DNA from: Paracoccaceae bacterium
GTDB taxonomy: Bacteria; Pseudomonadota; Alphaproteobacteria; Rhodobacterales; Rhodobacteraceae
NCBI GenBank assembly: GCA_018222585.1
Contig: JAAFAB010000002.1
Coordinates: 310,001-374,000, forward strand
Reading direction: 5' to 3'
Length of the DNA: 64,000 bases
Shown: piece after piece, positions 1-9,795 of the stretch
How positions within the stretch are numbered: position 1 is the first letter of the stretch
How the letters are laid out: each line of letters starts with the position of its first letter
The notes under the pieces: model-generated
Seen by the model: only the letters and a program-made list of their open reading frames with translations
Database searches by the model: none
Told to the model about the DNA's origin: nothing
Made by a program: the position numbers and the translations under genes

Positions 1-275
1 CCGTGGGCCGTGCGCTGATGACGAAACCCAAGCTGCTGATGCTGGACGAGCCGACGGCCGGGGTCAGCCCCATCGTCATGGACGAACTGTTTGACCGCAT
101 CATCGAGGTGGCCCGCACCGGGATCTCGATCCTGATGGTTGAACAGAACGCCCGCCAGGCGCTCGAGATCGCCGACCGGGGCTATGTCCTGGTGCAGGGC
201 GCCAACCGCTACACCGACACCGGCAAGGCCCTTCTGGCCGACCCGGAGGTCCGCCGCACCTTCCTGGGAGGCTGA
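1..275 (+). CDS. Branched-chain amino acid-type ABC transporter ATP-binding protein (LivF-like), 3' part only
   Basis: The last 90 residues of an ABC ATPase are visible; the 5' end lies before the window. A Walker B segment (LLMLDEPTAG) is followed by the switch/H-loop region, where MVEQNARQALEIADRGYVL fits the LivF subfamily, whose members usually carry VEQN at this place. The Walker A motif is outside the window. It ends two bases before the next gene and shares its direction, so it is the upstream member of a livF-livH-livM type operon. It would energise uptake of branched-chain amino acids, amides or a related solute; the substrate cannot be read from this fragment. Confidence 0.9.
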   Translation, partial: VGRALMTKPKLLMLDEPTAGVSPIVMDELFDRIIEVARTGISILMVEQNARQALEIADRGYVLVQGANRYTDTGKALLADPEVRRTFLGG

Positions 276-277
276 CG

Positions 278-1285
278 ATGGAACTTCTCAACGCATTGGT
301 GGCGCTCACCAATTACGTGATCATCCCGGCCACCTCCTATGGCGCGCAGCTGGCGCTCGGGGCGCTCGGGGTGACGCTGATCTACGCCGTGCTGCGGTTC
401 TCGAACTTCGCCCATGGCGACACGATGGCCTTCGGCACCGGGGTGGTGATCCTCGTCACCTGGGGCCTTCAGGCGCTTGGCGTCAGTCTGGGGCCGCTGC
501 CGGTCGCGCTGCTGGCGCTGCCGGTCGGCATCGCCGCGACGGCGCTGCTGCTTCTGGGCACCGACCGCGTGGTCTATCGCTATTACCGGGGCATCCGCGC
601 GGCGCCGGTGGTGCTGGTCATGGTGTCGGTCGGGGTGATGTTCATCATGAACGCCCTGACCCGCTTCCTGATCGGCGTCGACCAGATCGACTTTGCCGAC
701 GGCGAGCGCTTCATCATCTCGGCCCGCACCTGGAACCAGATGACGGGCATGAGAGAGCCGCTGACCTTGCGCACCACGCAGGTAATCACCGTGGTGACCG
801 CCGCGCTGGTGGTGGTGGCGCTGTTCTGGTTCCTCAACCGCACCCGCACCGGCAAGTCCATGCGCGCCTTCTCGGACAACGAGGACCTGGCCCTGCTCTC
901 GGGCATCGACCCGGACCGGGTGGTGCGCGTGACCTGGATCATCACGGCGGCCCTGGCCACCGTGGCCGGCACGCTCTACGGCCTCGACAAGAGCTTCAAG
1001 GCCTTCACCTACTTCCAGATCGTGCTGCCGATCTTCGCCTCGGCCATCGTCGGCGGCATCGGCAACCCTGTGGGCGCCATCGCCGGTGGCTTCATCATCT
1101 CGTTCTCCGAGGTCGGGCTGACCTACGCCTGGAAGAAGGTGGCGGGCTACCTGATCCCGGGCTGGCAGCCGGACGGGCTGCTGCAACTGCTGTCGACCGA
1201 CTACAAGTTCGCCGTCAGCTTCGTCATCCTGCTGCTGGTGCTGATCTTCCGGCCCACGGGTATCTTCAGGGGGAAAGTGGTATGA
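278..1285 (+). CDS. Branched-chain amino acid-type ABC transporter permease, LivH-like
   Basis: 335 residues, very hydrophobic, with about eight membrane segments. The N-terminal part (LGVTLIYAVLRFSNFAHGD) carries the usual LivH signature with a small residue-rich loop, and FASAIVGGIGNPVGAIAGG near residue 250 is the conserved cytoplasmic loop that contacts the ATPase. A GGAGG ribosome site sits a few bases before the ATG. The stop overlaps the start of the next permease (ATGA). It should form the inner-membrane heterodimer with LivM; the solute is not identifiable from sequence alone. Confidence 0.92.
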   Translation: MELLNALVALTNYVIIPATSYGAQLALGALGVTLIYAVLRFSNFAHGDTMAFGTGVVILVTWGLQALGVSLGPLPVALLALPVGIAATALLLLGTDRVVYRYYRGIRAAPVVLVMVSVGVMFIMNALTRFLIGVDQIDFADGERFIISARTWNQMTGMREPLTLRTTQVITVVTAALVVVALFWFLNRTRTGKSMRAFSDNEDLALLSGIDPDRVVRVTWIITAALATVAGTLYGLDKSFKAFTYFQIVLPIFASAIVGGIGNPVGAIAGGFIISFSEVGLTYAWKKVAGYLIPGWQPDGLLQLLSTDYKFAVSFVILLLVLIFRPTGIFRGKVV

Positions 1286-2607
1286 GCACCTCTCGTCAAC
1301 CGGGCGAGACCAGCCCGCTGCGCGCGCCGCTGTTCTTCGCCATCCTCGCCGCACTGATCCTGCTGGAAGGGCTGACGACCGGCTGGAACTCGGCCCTCGG
1401 GATCCTCAACATGGGGCTGATCTCGGCCATCATGGCGCTTGGCATCAACCTGCAATGGGGCACCGCCGGGCTGTTCAACGCCGGGGCCATGGGGTTCCTC
1501 GCGCTTGGCGGCCTGGCGCCGGTGCTGATCGCCATGCCGCCGACGCCCGGGGCCTTCGCCGCCGGGGGCTGGGGCATCCTGCTGGCCTTCGCCCTGGCCG
1601 CCGCCGCGCTGGTTGGCGCTGTCCTGGCCTGGCGCCGCATGTCGCGGTTCCGGGGCCTTGCGGTCGTGGCCATCCTGCTTCTGGGCTTCGCGCTCTACCG
1701 GCTGGCCTTCGACCCGGCGGTGGCGGCGATCGAGGCGATCAACCCCTCGGCGGCGGGCAACCTCGGCGGCCTCGGCCTGCCGACGCTGGTCTCCTGGCCG
1801 GTCGGCGCGCTGCTGGCTGCGGGCGCGGCCTGGGTGGTCGGCAAGACCGCCCTCGGCCTGCGCTCGGACTACCTGGCCATCGCCACGCTGGGCATTGCCG
1901 AGATCATCGTGGCGGTGCTGAAGAACGAGCAATGGCTGGATCGCGGCGTGCTGAACGTCAACGGCATCCCGCGTCCCTGGCCGGTCCCCTACGAGATCGA
2001 CCTGCAGAGCGCCCCGGCCTTCGTCGCCCGCGCCGAGAGCTGGGGGCTGGACCCCACGCTGGCCTCGACCCTGCTGGTCAAACTGGCCTTCCTCGCGCTC
2101 TTCCTCGTGGTGATCCTGCTGCTGATCTGGGCCTCTGAGCTGGCGCTGAAATCGCCCTGGGGCCGGATGATGCACGCCATCCGCGACAACGAGATTTCGG
2201 CCGCGGCCATGGGCAAGAACATCACCCGCCGTCACCTGCAGGTCTTCGTGCTGGGCTCGGCGGTGATCGGGCTGGCGGGGGCGATGATGATCTCGCTCGA
2301 CGGGCAGATGACACCCGCCTCCTACAACCCGCTGCGCTATACCTTCCTGATCCTCGTCATGGTGGTCGTGGGCGGGTCCGGCAGCAACTGGGGCTCGGTC
2401 CTCGGCGGGGTGCTGATCTGGTATCTCTGGGTCAAGGCGGGCGACTGGGGCCCGGACCTGATGCAGGCCGCCATGGCGCCCCTGCCCGAGGGCGATTTCA
2501 AGAGCCACATGATCAACTCGGCCGCCCATATGCGGATGCTGCTGATGGGGGCGCTGCTGCTGCTGGTGCTGCGCTTCAGCCCGCGCGGCCTGCTGCCCGA
2601 GAAATAG
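1282..2607 (+). CDS. Branched-chain amino acid-type ABC transporter permease, LivM-like
   Basis: 441 residues from an ATG that overlaps the livH stop by four bases; the open frame runs far upstream but only antisense-like sequence lies there. About ten hydrophobic segments. Family marks are the GLRSDYLAIATLGIAEII stretch near residue 190 and ILVMVVVGGSGSNWGSVLGG near residue 355, the ATPase-contact loop. It is longer than the common LivM because of a hydrophobic insert around residues 80-170. It ends shortly before a strong bidirectional terminator, so it is the last gene of its operon. Confidence 0.9.
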   Translation: MSTSRQPGETSPLRAPLFFAILAALILLEGLTTGWNSALGILNMGLISAIMALGINLQWGTAGLFNAGAMGFLALGGLAPVLIAMPPTPGAFAAGGWGILLAFALAAAALVGAVLAWRRMSRFRGLAVVAILLLGFALYRLAFDPAVAAIEAINPSAAGNLGGLGLPTLVSWPVGALLAAGAAWVVGKTALGLRSDYLAIATLGIAEIIVAVLKNEQWLDRGVLNVNGIPRPWPVPYEIDLQSAPAFVARAESWGLDPTLASTLLVKLAFLALFLVVILLLIWASELALKSPWGRMMHAIRDNEISAAAMGKNITRRHLQVFVLGSAVIGLAGAMMISLDGQMTPASYNPLRYTFLILVMVVVGGSGSNWGSVLGGVLIWYLWVKAGDWGPDLMQAAMAPLPEGDFKSHMINSAAHMRMLLMGALLLLVLRFSPRGLLPEK

Positions 2608-2628
2608 GGCAGCCATGGTATGAAACGG

Positions 2629-2656
2629 AAAGGGCCGCCCCGTGGGGCGGCCCTTT
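2629..2656. terminator. Bidirectional rho-independent terminator between livM-like gene and ppaC
   Basis: An AAAGGGCCGCCCC arm, a GT loop and a matching GGGGCGGCCCTTT arm make a long GC stem with A-tract and T-tract on opposite sides. It lies between two convergent genes and can serve both. Confidence 0.85.
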
Positions 2657-2683
2657 GTCATTCGGGGCGGGGGAGGCGGCGAC

Positions 2684-3604
2684 TCAGACCTTCAGCGCCG
2701 GGATGATCTGCTTCTTGCGGCTCATCACGCCGGGCAGGACCACCTGGTCACCCTCGACGGTCGCGCCAAAGCTCTTCTCGGCGACGCCCTTCACCAGATC
2801 GTTGGGCACGAAGAGGGTGGCCTCCTCGTTCAGGATGTCGACGACGAAGAGCAGCACCTGGTCGACGCCGTCCTCGGCCTCCACGGCCTTGAAGCTTTCC
2901 ATCAGGCTGGCCTTGCGGTCCAGCACCAGCTTCGGCGCGGTGGTTTCCAGCACCGAGACGCGGAACTTGGTGCCGTCGACGGCATATTCCTTGCTGTCCA
3001 TGCGGATCAGTTCGGCGTCCGAGAAGGCCGAGATGTCGGACTTGGCCTCGAACATCTCCGCCGCGTAGGCGCCGAGGTCCAGGTTCAGCTCACCCGCCAG
3101 CGCCTCGGCCAGGGCGCGATCGACGGGGGTCGTGGTGGGCGAGCGGAATTCCAGCGTGTCGCTGAGGATGCAGGAGAGCATGGCACCCTTGATGTTGTCG
3201 GGCATCTTGGCGGCATCCTCGCCCATCATCTGATGCATGATGGTCGCGGTGCAGGCCAGCGGCTTGATGGTGATGTCGATGGGCCCCTTGGTTTCCAGCC
3301 CGCCGGTCAGCTTGTGGTGGTCGATGATCTGGATGACATTGGCCTCGTTGATCGCGGCGGGCAGCTCGGCGGGGTTGTTGGTGTCGACGATGACCACGTC
3401 ATCCCCGGCCGAGAGCTCGGAGATGATCTCGGGCGTCTCGAAACCCCATTTCTCGACCACGAAGGCGGCCTCGGTGTTGGGGGTGCCCAGCAGTTTCGCC
3501 TCGGCCGGGGTGCCCTGGATCTCGGAGAGATACCAGGCCCAGATCAGGGGCGAGCCGGTGGAATCAGTGTCGGGGGACTTGTGGCCGAAAACCTTGATCG
3601 TCAT
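2684..3604 (-). CDS. ppaC: Manganese-dependent inorganic pyrophosphatase (DHH family)
   Basis: 306 residues. Hydrolyses pyrophosphate to two phosphates and so drives biosynthetic reactions in the cytoplasm. Family II signatures are in order: GHKSPDTDS near the N-terminus, VDTNNP near residue 75 and DHHK near residue 98 (the DHH metal-binding motif), then the C-terminal DHHA2 domain ending in SRKKQI, whose RKKQ is the substrate-binding motif. I chose the ATG giving MTIKVFG, the family's normal N-terminus, 11 bases after AGGAG, over a GTG four codons earlier. Single gene, convergent with the liv operon. Confidence 0.95.
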   Translation of the reverse strand: MTIKVFGHKSPDTDSTGSPLIWAWYLSEIQGTPAEAKLLGTPNTEAAFVVEKWGFETPEIISELSAGDDVVIVDTNNPAELPAAINEANVIQIIDHHKLTGGLETKGPIDITIKPLACTATIMHQMMGEDAAKMPDNIKGAMLSCILSDTLEFRSPTTTPVDRALAEALAGELNLDLGAYAAEMFEAKSDISAFSDAELIRMDSKEYAVDGTKFRVSVLETTAPKLVLDRKASLMESFKAVEAEDGVDQVLLFVVDILNEEATLFVPNDLVKGVAEKSFGATVEGDQVVLPGVMSRKKQIIPALKV

Positions 3605-3735
3605 GGAAGCATCCACTCCTGGGAAAAGCTGAATTCGGCGGTTTTATAGTGGCCCGTCCCGGCGCTGTCACCCGCTGCAATGCAGCGCGGCGGCAGGCGG
3701 TTGCCGGGCGCCGGGTGCCAGCGTAATCATGCCCC

Positions 3736-4383
3736 ATGAGCACCCGCGCCGAGACCGATCTCTACCCGCCCGTGAAGGCCTTCCTGGAAGGGCAGGGCTA
3801 CGAGGTGAAATCCGAGATCGCCGGCGCCGACGTGGTGGGGATGCGCGCCGACGACCCCGATCCGGTGATCGTCGAACTGAAGCTGGCGATGAGCCTGGCG
3901 CTGCTGCACCAGGCCCTCGACCGGCTGAAGATCAGCGATGCCGTCTACCTGGCCATCCCCCAGGTGACGGGGCGCAAGACCCTGGCCCGGCATGTGGCGC
4001 TGTGCCGGCGGCTCGGCCTCGGCCTGCTGACGGTTCGGCTGCGCGACGGTTTCGTCGAAGCACAGTGCGACCCTGGGCCTTATGCGCCGCGCAGGGTCAA
4101 GGCCCGGGCCGGGCGGTTGCTGCGCGAGTTCCAGCGCCGCGAGGGCGATCCCAATCGCGGCGGCGCGGCGGGAAAGATCGTCACCGCCTATCGCCAGGAT
4201 GCCCTGCGCTGCGCCGCCCACCTGGCAGAGCACGGCCCCAGCCGTGGTGCGGCGGTGAAAGCTGCCACCGGCGTCGCCCGCGCCACCACGCTCATGCGGG
4301 ACAACCACTACGGCTGGTTCGAGAAGGTGACCAAGGGCACCTACGCCCTGACCGGGAAGGGCAGACAGGAGACCGGCGTGTAG
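3736..4383 (+). CDS. DUF2161 domain protein, putative PD-(D/E)XK-type phosphodiesterase
   Basis: 215 residues. The first 60 residues hold the DUF2161 pattern: YPPVKAFLEGQGYEVKSE followed by DPVIVELKLAMS, where the VELK is the lysine-containing core of a PD-(D/E)XK nuclease fold. The C-terminal third (residues 140-210) looks like a small basic helical domain. Known members are small alphaproteobacterial proteins of unknown substrate. It stands alone between pyrophosphatase and a LysE exporter, with a hairpin-rich convergent gap downstream. Nuclease activity is inferred from fold only. Confidence 0.75.
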   Translation: MSTRAETDLYPPVKAFLEGQGYEVKSEIAGADVVGMRADDPDPVIVELKLAMSLALLHQALDRLKISDAVYLAIPQVTGRKTLARHVALCRRLGLGLLTVRLRDGFVEAQCDPGPYAPRRVKARAGRLLREFQRREGDPNRGGAAGKIVTAYRQDALRCAAHLAEHGPSRGAAVKAATGVARATTLMRDNHYGWFEKVTKGTYALTGKGRQETGV

Positions 4384-4445
4384 GGTGGGAGGATCCCACC
4401 GTCCCGCCCTCGTTGCTCGCCGCAGGTGGGATACCGCCCACCCTG
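4384..4445. repeat. Two GGTGGG-type hairpins in a convergent gap
   Basis: GGTGGGA-GGA-TCCCACC (4384-4400) is a perfect stem. A second stem, GCAGGTGGG with CCCACCCTGC (4422-4446), follows. There is no T-tract, so these look like the REP-like hairpins of Rhodobacterales gaps, possibly helping to end both convergent transcripts. Confidence 0.55.
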
Positions 4446-4465
4446 CGCAAATTGCCCGCGTCGCC

Positions 4466-5152
4466 CTAGCGCGCCGAAAGCAGCAGCTTGGCGCCGAAGC
4501 CGAGGAAGATCGCCCCGGTGGCGGCATCGATCCGGCGCCGGGCGGCCAGGTAGCCTCGCGCCACGCGGGCCGAGGTCAGCAGCTGCGTCAGCACCAGGTA
4601 GTAGAGCGTCGAGAGCAGGGCCATCAGCAGCGCCGCGCTGACCCCCTGTTGCAGGGAGGGCTGGCCGGGCAGGGCGGTGGCGAAGACCGAGGTGACGAAG
4701 AGCGCCGTCTTCGGATTGGCCAGGTTGGTGAACAGCCCGATGCGGAAGGCTTCACGCAGGCTGACCCGGCGCGGCAGGTGCCCGCCCTGCGCCCCGGCCT
4801 TGCCCGTCCTGTCCTCTGCCGGGCCCTCCGTTGGGCCGGCTCCTGCGGGGCGGGGCGGGCGCTCCTGCGGGAGTTGCCAGAGGATCCGCAGCCCGAGCCA
4901 GAGGATGTAGAGCCCGCCCGCCACCTTCACCGCCAGGTAGACCTGAGGCGCGGTCTTGAACAGCAGCGTCAGCCCGAAGGCGCCCGACAGCCCCCAGAGG
5001 AAGGTGCCCAGCACCGTGCCGGCCACCGCGGCGCGGGCGATGCGGCGTTCCCCGGCCAGGGAATAGCGGGTGACGACAAGGAAGTTCGGCCCCGGGGTGA
5101 TCACCGCGACACTCCAGATCAGGGCAACGGTGATGAGGTAATGGGGGATCAT
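4466..5152 (-). CDS. LysE/RhtB family amino acid exporter
   Basis: 228 residues with about six membrane segments. The family mark ITPGPNFLVVTRYSLA is near residue 18, and FRIGLFTNLANPKTALFVTS near residue 140 holds the second conserved NPK motif. The start is the ATG giving MIPHYLITVAL; the longer upstream frame is not protein-like. An unusual Pro/Gly/Arg-rich linker of about 35 residues (roughly 98-132) sits in the loop between the two halves and is probably a lineage-specific low-complexity insert. It likely exports an amino acid or a homoserine-lactone-like solute; the substrate is unknown. Confidence 0.88.
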   Translation of the reverse strand: MIPHYLITVALIWSVAVITPGPNFLVVTRYSLAGERRIARAAVAGTVLGTFLWGLSGAFGLTLLFKTAPQVYLAVKVAGGLYILWLGLRILWQLPQERPPRPAGAGPTEGPAEDRTGKAGAQGGHLPRRVSLREAFRIGLFTNLANPKTALFVTSVFATALPGQPSLQQGVSAALLMALLSTLYYLVLTQLLTSARVARGYLAARRRIDAATGAIFLGFGAKLLLSAR

Positions 5153-5389
5153 CGGCGGCTCCGAGACAGGGGTATATCCGCCGCAGGATGAGTCGATCCG
5201 CGCCGAAGGCAAGGGCCCTCGGGGCGCGGTCTGGACATGCCCCACACCCATGCCGGAAAAGCTGGCGATACCAGGGGGCGTCTCCCGCATTCGTCCTTGC
5301 GGCCCAGGCGCGCGACCCGCGCCCCGGGCGGGAGATCTGCCCCCCCTGCGCTTCGCCTCGAATGCGGCAAAAAATCCCGCACGGCGCCG

Positions 5390-5418
5390 TTGACTCGCTG
5401 CGCCGGCTTGCCTATCTG
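5390..5418 (+). promoter_or_regulatory. Sigma-70-type promoter of groESL
   Basis: TTGACT (5390-5395) and TATCTG (5413-5418) are separated by 17 bases, a near-ideal housekeeping promoter. It ends just before the CIRCE element, so transcription would begin within or next to the operator. Confidence 0.75.
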
Positions 5419-5425
5419 CGTACCG

Positions 5426-5452
5426 TTAGCACTCAGGGACGCTGAGTGATAA
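5426..5452 (+). promoter_or_regulatory. CIRCE element (HrcA operator) upstream of groESL
   Basis: TTAGCACTC, nine spacer bases, then GAGTGATAA. This matches the CIRCE consensus TTAGCACTC-N9-GAGTGCTAA with one mismatch. HrcA bound here represses groESL until heat shock. hrcA itself is not in the window. Confidence 0.93.
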
Positions 5453-5507
5453 TTCCCGACCCCGGAGGGGCGGGACAGGGAAAACTTTGAGCCAAGGAGC
5501 CTCAGAG

Positions 5508-5795
5508 ATGGCATTTCAACCGCTGCATGACCGTGTGCTCGTCGAGCGTGTCGAAGGTGAAGAGAAGACCGCTGGCGGCCTGATCATCCCCGACAGCGCC
5601 AAGGAAAAGCCCGCCGAGGGCATCGTCATCGCCGTGGGCGCTGGCGCCAAGGACGACTCCGGCGCGCGCGTCGCGATGGACGTCAAGGAAGGCGACAAGA
5701 TCCTGTTCGGCAAGTGGTCCGGTACCGAGATCACGCTGGACGGCAAAGAACTGCTGATCATGAAGGAAAGCGACATCATGGGCATCATCGCCTGA
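5508..5795 (+). CDS. groS: Co-chaperonin GroES (Cpn10)
   Basis: 95 residues, the normal length. It forms the heptameric lid of the GroEL folding chamber. [19 protein letters not shown] at the N-terminus and the mobile loop (about residues 17-33, [16 protein letters not shown]) are typical, and the C-terminus reads [11 protein letters not shown]. The start is the ATG giving MAFQPLHDR; an in-frame codon seven residues earlier has no support. Directly upstream of groEL in the same operon, under the CIRCE-bearing promoter. Confidence 0.97.
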   Translation: MAFQPLHDRVLVERVEGEEKTAGGLIIPDSAKEKPAEGIVIAVGAGAKDDSGARVAMDVKEGDKILFGKWSGTEITLDGKELLIMKESDIMGIIA

Positions 5796-5818
5796 TCCGT
5801 CACGGATCGGACGACTGA

Positions 5819-7504
<1,686 letters not shown>

Positions 7505-7530
7505 TCAGCCGTTCCATCCGGAACTACGGG

Positions 7531-7556
7531 AAAGGGGGCCTCCGGGCCCCCTTTTT
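7531..7556 (+). terminator. Rho-independent terminator of groESL
   Basis: AAAGGGGGCC, loop TCCG, then GGCCCCCTTTTT: a ten-pair stem running into a T-tract, 27 bases after the groEL stop. Confidence 0.9.
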
Positions 7557-7988
7557 CGTGCCGTGCCCCGCCTGTACCCCGCCTGTCCGAGGCGTCTGAC
7601 CTGATCCCCTGGCGTGATCATCCGGCGTGACTATTCGCCCGGTGCCCGCCTCGGGACGCTCCACCGGGCACTATTGCCGCCTTGCCAGCGCCATCGGGGC
7701 GGGCTGGGCGCGGGCGGGACCGAGAGCGATCCGCCGGGATCCCGGTCCGCCCGCGACGGCCAATGCTCCCCCATGGCCTTTTCCCTTTGCCCTCAGGCAA
7801 TTGTCCGCCCGTTGTCTTCTTCCTGTCCCGACAAGGCGGCCGCCTCTGGCGCAAATTTCAGCAGATCGCATCCCGCTGGTCGCAAATCTCGCGGCGCGCG
7901 GTGCGCCGGGGCTGCCCTGCTTGCTGCGCTGCGGCTAAGCTTGGCGGGCGGGTCCGGTGATCCGCAGATCGGTTCAGAGGACTCCCGC
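7557..7988. other. Long gap between groEL terminator and GNAT gene
   Basis: About 430 bases without a credible gene. Open frames exist on both strands, but their translations are Arg/Pro/Gly-rich, typical of random GC-rich sequence. I see no tRNA, riboswitch or clear repeat. It could hold the promoter of the GNAT gene or a small RNA, but nothing supports either directly. Confidence 0.5.
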
Positions 7989-8507
7989 ATGGCCCGCAAG
8001 CCCGAGATCACCCACAAGATTTATACCCCGGTGCACGGGATCGGTGTCGGCAATCTGCTGACGCAGGCTTATGACGGCCCGGCCCAGGCCCGGCTGGTCC
8101 AGGCCCTGCGCAGCGCGGGCGACATGACGGTCGAACTCCTGGCACTGCACGAGGATTCGGTGGTGGGCTATATCGGTTTCTCGCGCCACCTCTCGCCGCA
8201 GGGCTGGATGGCGCTTTCGCCGCTCGGAGTGCTGCCGGCCTGGCGCAGCCATGGCATCGGCGCCGAGCTGGTGCGCTACGGGCTGGACCATGCCCGCCGC
8301 GCCGGGGCGAAGGCGGTCACCGTGCTGGGCGACGGGCGCTATTACCAGCGGTTCGGATTCACCTACCGCGCGGCCGAAAACCTCGAAACGCCCTATGCCT
8401 CCGAGAACACGCTGCTCTACCCTATCGCCGCAGGGACTGCCTTCGCCACCGAGGCGCTGGTTTATTCCCCGGCCTACCGGGAGTTGGGCCTGGCGCCGAC
8501 GAACTGA
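7989..8507 (+). CDS. GNAT family N-acetyltransferase (YhbS-like)
   Basis: 172 residues. Acetyl-CoA-dependent acyltransferase fold: LSPLGVLPAWRSHGIGAELV near residues 76-95 is the motif A region with the pyrophosphate-binding turn (R-x-x-G-I-G), and GDGRYYQRFGFTY near residue 117 is the YYxxFGF stretch usual in YhbS-type members. The ATG giving MARKPEITHK was chosen because the open frame upstream has no protein character. Its acceptor is unknown. It precedes a PhnM-like gene by about 130 bases; a phosphonate link (as in PhnO) is possible but not shown. Confidence 0.82.
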   Translation: MARKPEITHKIYTPVHGIGVGNLLTQAYDGPAQARLVQALRSAGDMTVELLALHEDSVVGYIGFSRHLSPQGWMALSPLGVLPAWRSHGIGAELVRYGLDHARRAGAKAVTVLGDGRYYQRFGFTYRAAENLETPYASENTLLYPIAAGTAFATEALVYSPAYRELGLAPTN

Positions 8508-8634
8508 GTCCTGCCTGGCCGACGATCGGGACAGATGATCGGAAACGAGCGGCTGCCTCGATGATCAGGACCGGGGCGAGGGCGGGAACGTCGCCGCTCT
8601 TCCCCCGGGGCGCGGGCCAGTGTAGCACCACGCC

Positions 8635-9795
8635 ATGCAGCCCCTCGTCCCCGCTCCCGTCACGCCGCTGGCCCTTACCCTCGCAGGTGCGCAGGTGCTG
8701 CGCCCCGGGGGCTGGTCCCAGGCGCCGCTTGGCATTGCTGGGGGCGTGCTGACAGACGCGACCCCGGGGCGCGTGCTCGATCTCTCCGGCTATTGGCTGC
8801 TGCCCGGGATCGTCGACGCCCATGGCGACGGTTTCGAGCGCCACCTGGCCCCCCGGCGCGGTGCGCTTTCCAGCCTCGAGGACGGGCTCGCCATGGCGGC
8901 GGCAGAACTGGCGGTGAACGGTATCACCACGGCGATGCTGGCGCAGTTCTTCTCCTGGGAAGGCGGGATGCGCGGCCCCGCCTTCGCCGAGGCCATGTGC
9001 GCCGCCCATGCGGCACTTGCGCCCTCCCAGCCGGTCGACCTGCGCCTGCAACTGCGGCTCGAGGTTGGCATGGCCGCCGCGTTCCCCCGTGCAAGCGCCC
9101 TGATCCGGCAGCACGGCGTGGGCTACGTCGTCCTGAACGACCACCTGCCGCACGAGGCGTTGCTGAAGGGCAAACGGCCGCCCCGCCTGACCGGGCAGGC
9201 GCTGAAGTCGGGCCGCAGCCCCGAAGCCCACCTGGCCCTGCTGCGGCGCCTGCACGAGGAGAGCTGGGGCAACCCGGCGCCGGTGCGGGACTTCATCGCC
9301 GGTCATCCCGGGGTACTCTTCGGCAGCCACGATGACCGGACGGCCGCGGATCGTGTCCACTGGGGGGACCTTGGCGCCCGTGTCTCCGAATTCCCGGAGA
9401 CCGTGGAGGCCGCCCGCGCGGCCATGTCCCGTGGCGAGCCCGTGGTGCTGGGCGCCCCCAACGTGGTGCGCGGTGGGTCGCACGCGGGCAAGGTTTCGGC
9501 GGCGGACCTTGTCGCGGCAGGGGCCTGCAGTGCGCTGGCCTCGGACTATCACTACCCGGCGCCCCGCCAGGCGGCGCTGAAGCTGGCAGCGGAGATCGGC
9601 ATCGAACGGGCCTGGGCGCTGGTCTCCTCCGGCCCTGCGGCGATGCTCGGGCTTGTTGATCGCGGAGAACTGAGCCCCGGCAAGCGCGCCGATGTGGTGG
9701 TGCTGGAGCCCGAAACCGGCCGCGTCGTTGCAACCTTCGCCGCCGGGCGGCTGGCCTGGCTTGGCCCGGAACTGGCCGAGGTCCTGCTGGGCTGA
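8635..9795 (+). CDS. phnM: PhnM-like alpha-D-ribose 1-methylphosphonate 5-triphosphate diphosphatase
   Basis: 386 residues of the amidohydrolase superfamily. In phosphonate breakdown PhnM removes pyrophosphate from the ribose-methylphosphonate triphosphate made by PhnGHIL. GIVDAHGDGFERHLAPRRGA near residue 58 is the PhnM form of the metal-binding HxD/H motif, and LASDYHYPAP near residue 303 gives the late catalytic Asp. The C-terminus (RGELSPGKRADVVVLEP) is the usual beta-sandwich return. No other phn gene lies nearby, so it is either a detached member of the pathway or a paralogue with another substrate. Confidence 0.85.
   Translation: MQPLVPAPVTPLALTLAGAQVLRPGGWSQAPLGIAGGVLTDATPGRVLDLSGYWLLPGIVDAHGDGFERHLAPRRGALSSLEDGLAMAAAELAVNGITTAMLAQFFSWEGGMRGPAFAEAMCAAHAALAPSQPVDLRLQLRLEVGMAAAFPRASALIRQHGVGYVVLNDHLPHEALLKGKRPPRLTGQALKSGRSPEAHLALLRRLHEESWGNPAPVRDFIAGHPGVLFGSHDDRTAADRVHWGDLGARVSEFPETVEAARAAMSRGEPVVLGAPNVVRGGSHAGKVSAADLVAAGACSALASDYHYPAPRQAALKLAAEIGIERAWALVSSGPAAMLGLVDRGELSPGKRADVVVLEPETGRVVATFAAGRLAWLGPELAEVLLG

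Larger units (their letters stand above)
5153..5507. other. Regulatory gap between lysE-like gene and groES
   Basis: 355 bases without a gene. The right half holds the groESL promoter and CIRCE element (listed separately). The left half, upstream of the exporter, shows no clear promoter or ORF that I trust. Confidence 0.6.

Noticed and set aside
139..1281. N-terminal extension of the LivM frame
   Set aside because: It is livF/livH read in another frame; the ATGA overlap start is clear.
7614..7988. N-terminal extension of the GNAT ORF
   Set aside because: Arg/Pro/Gly-rich, no homology-like pattern, and a good ATG exists at 7989.
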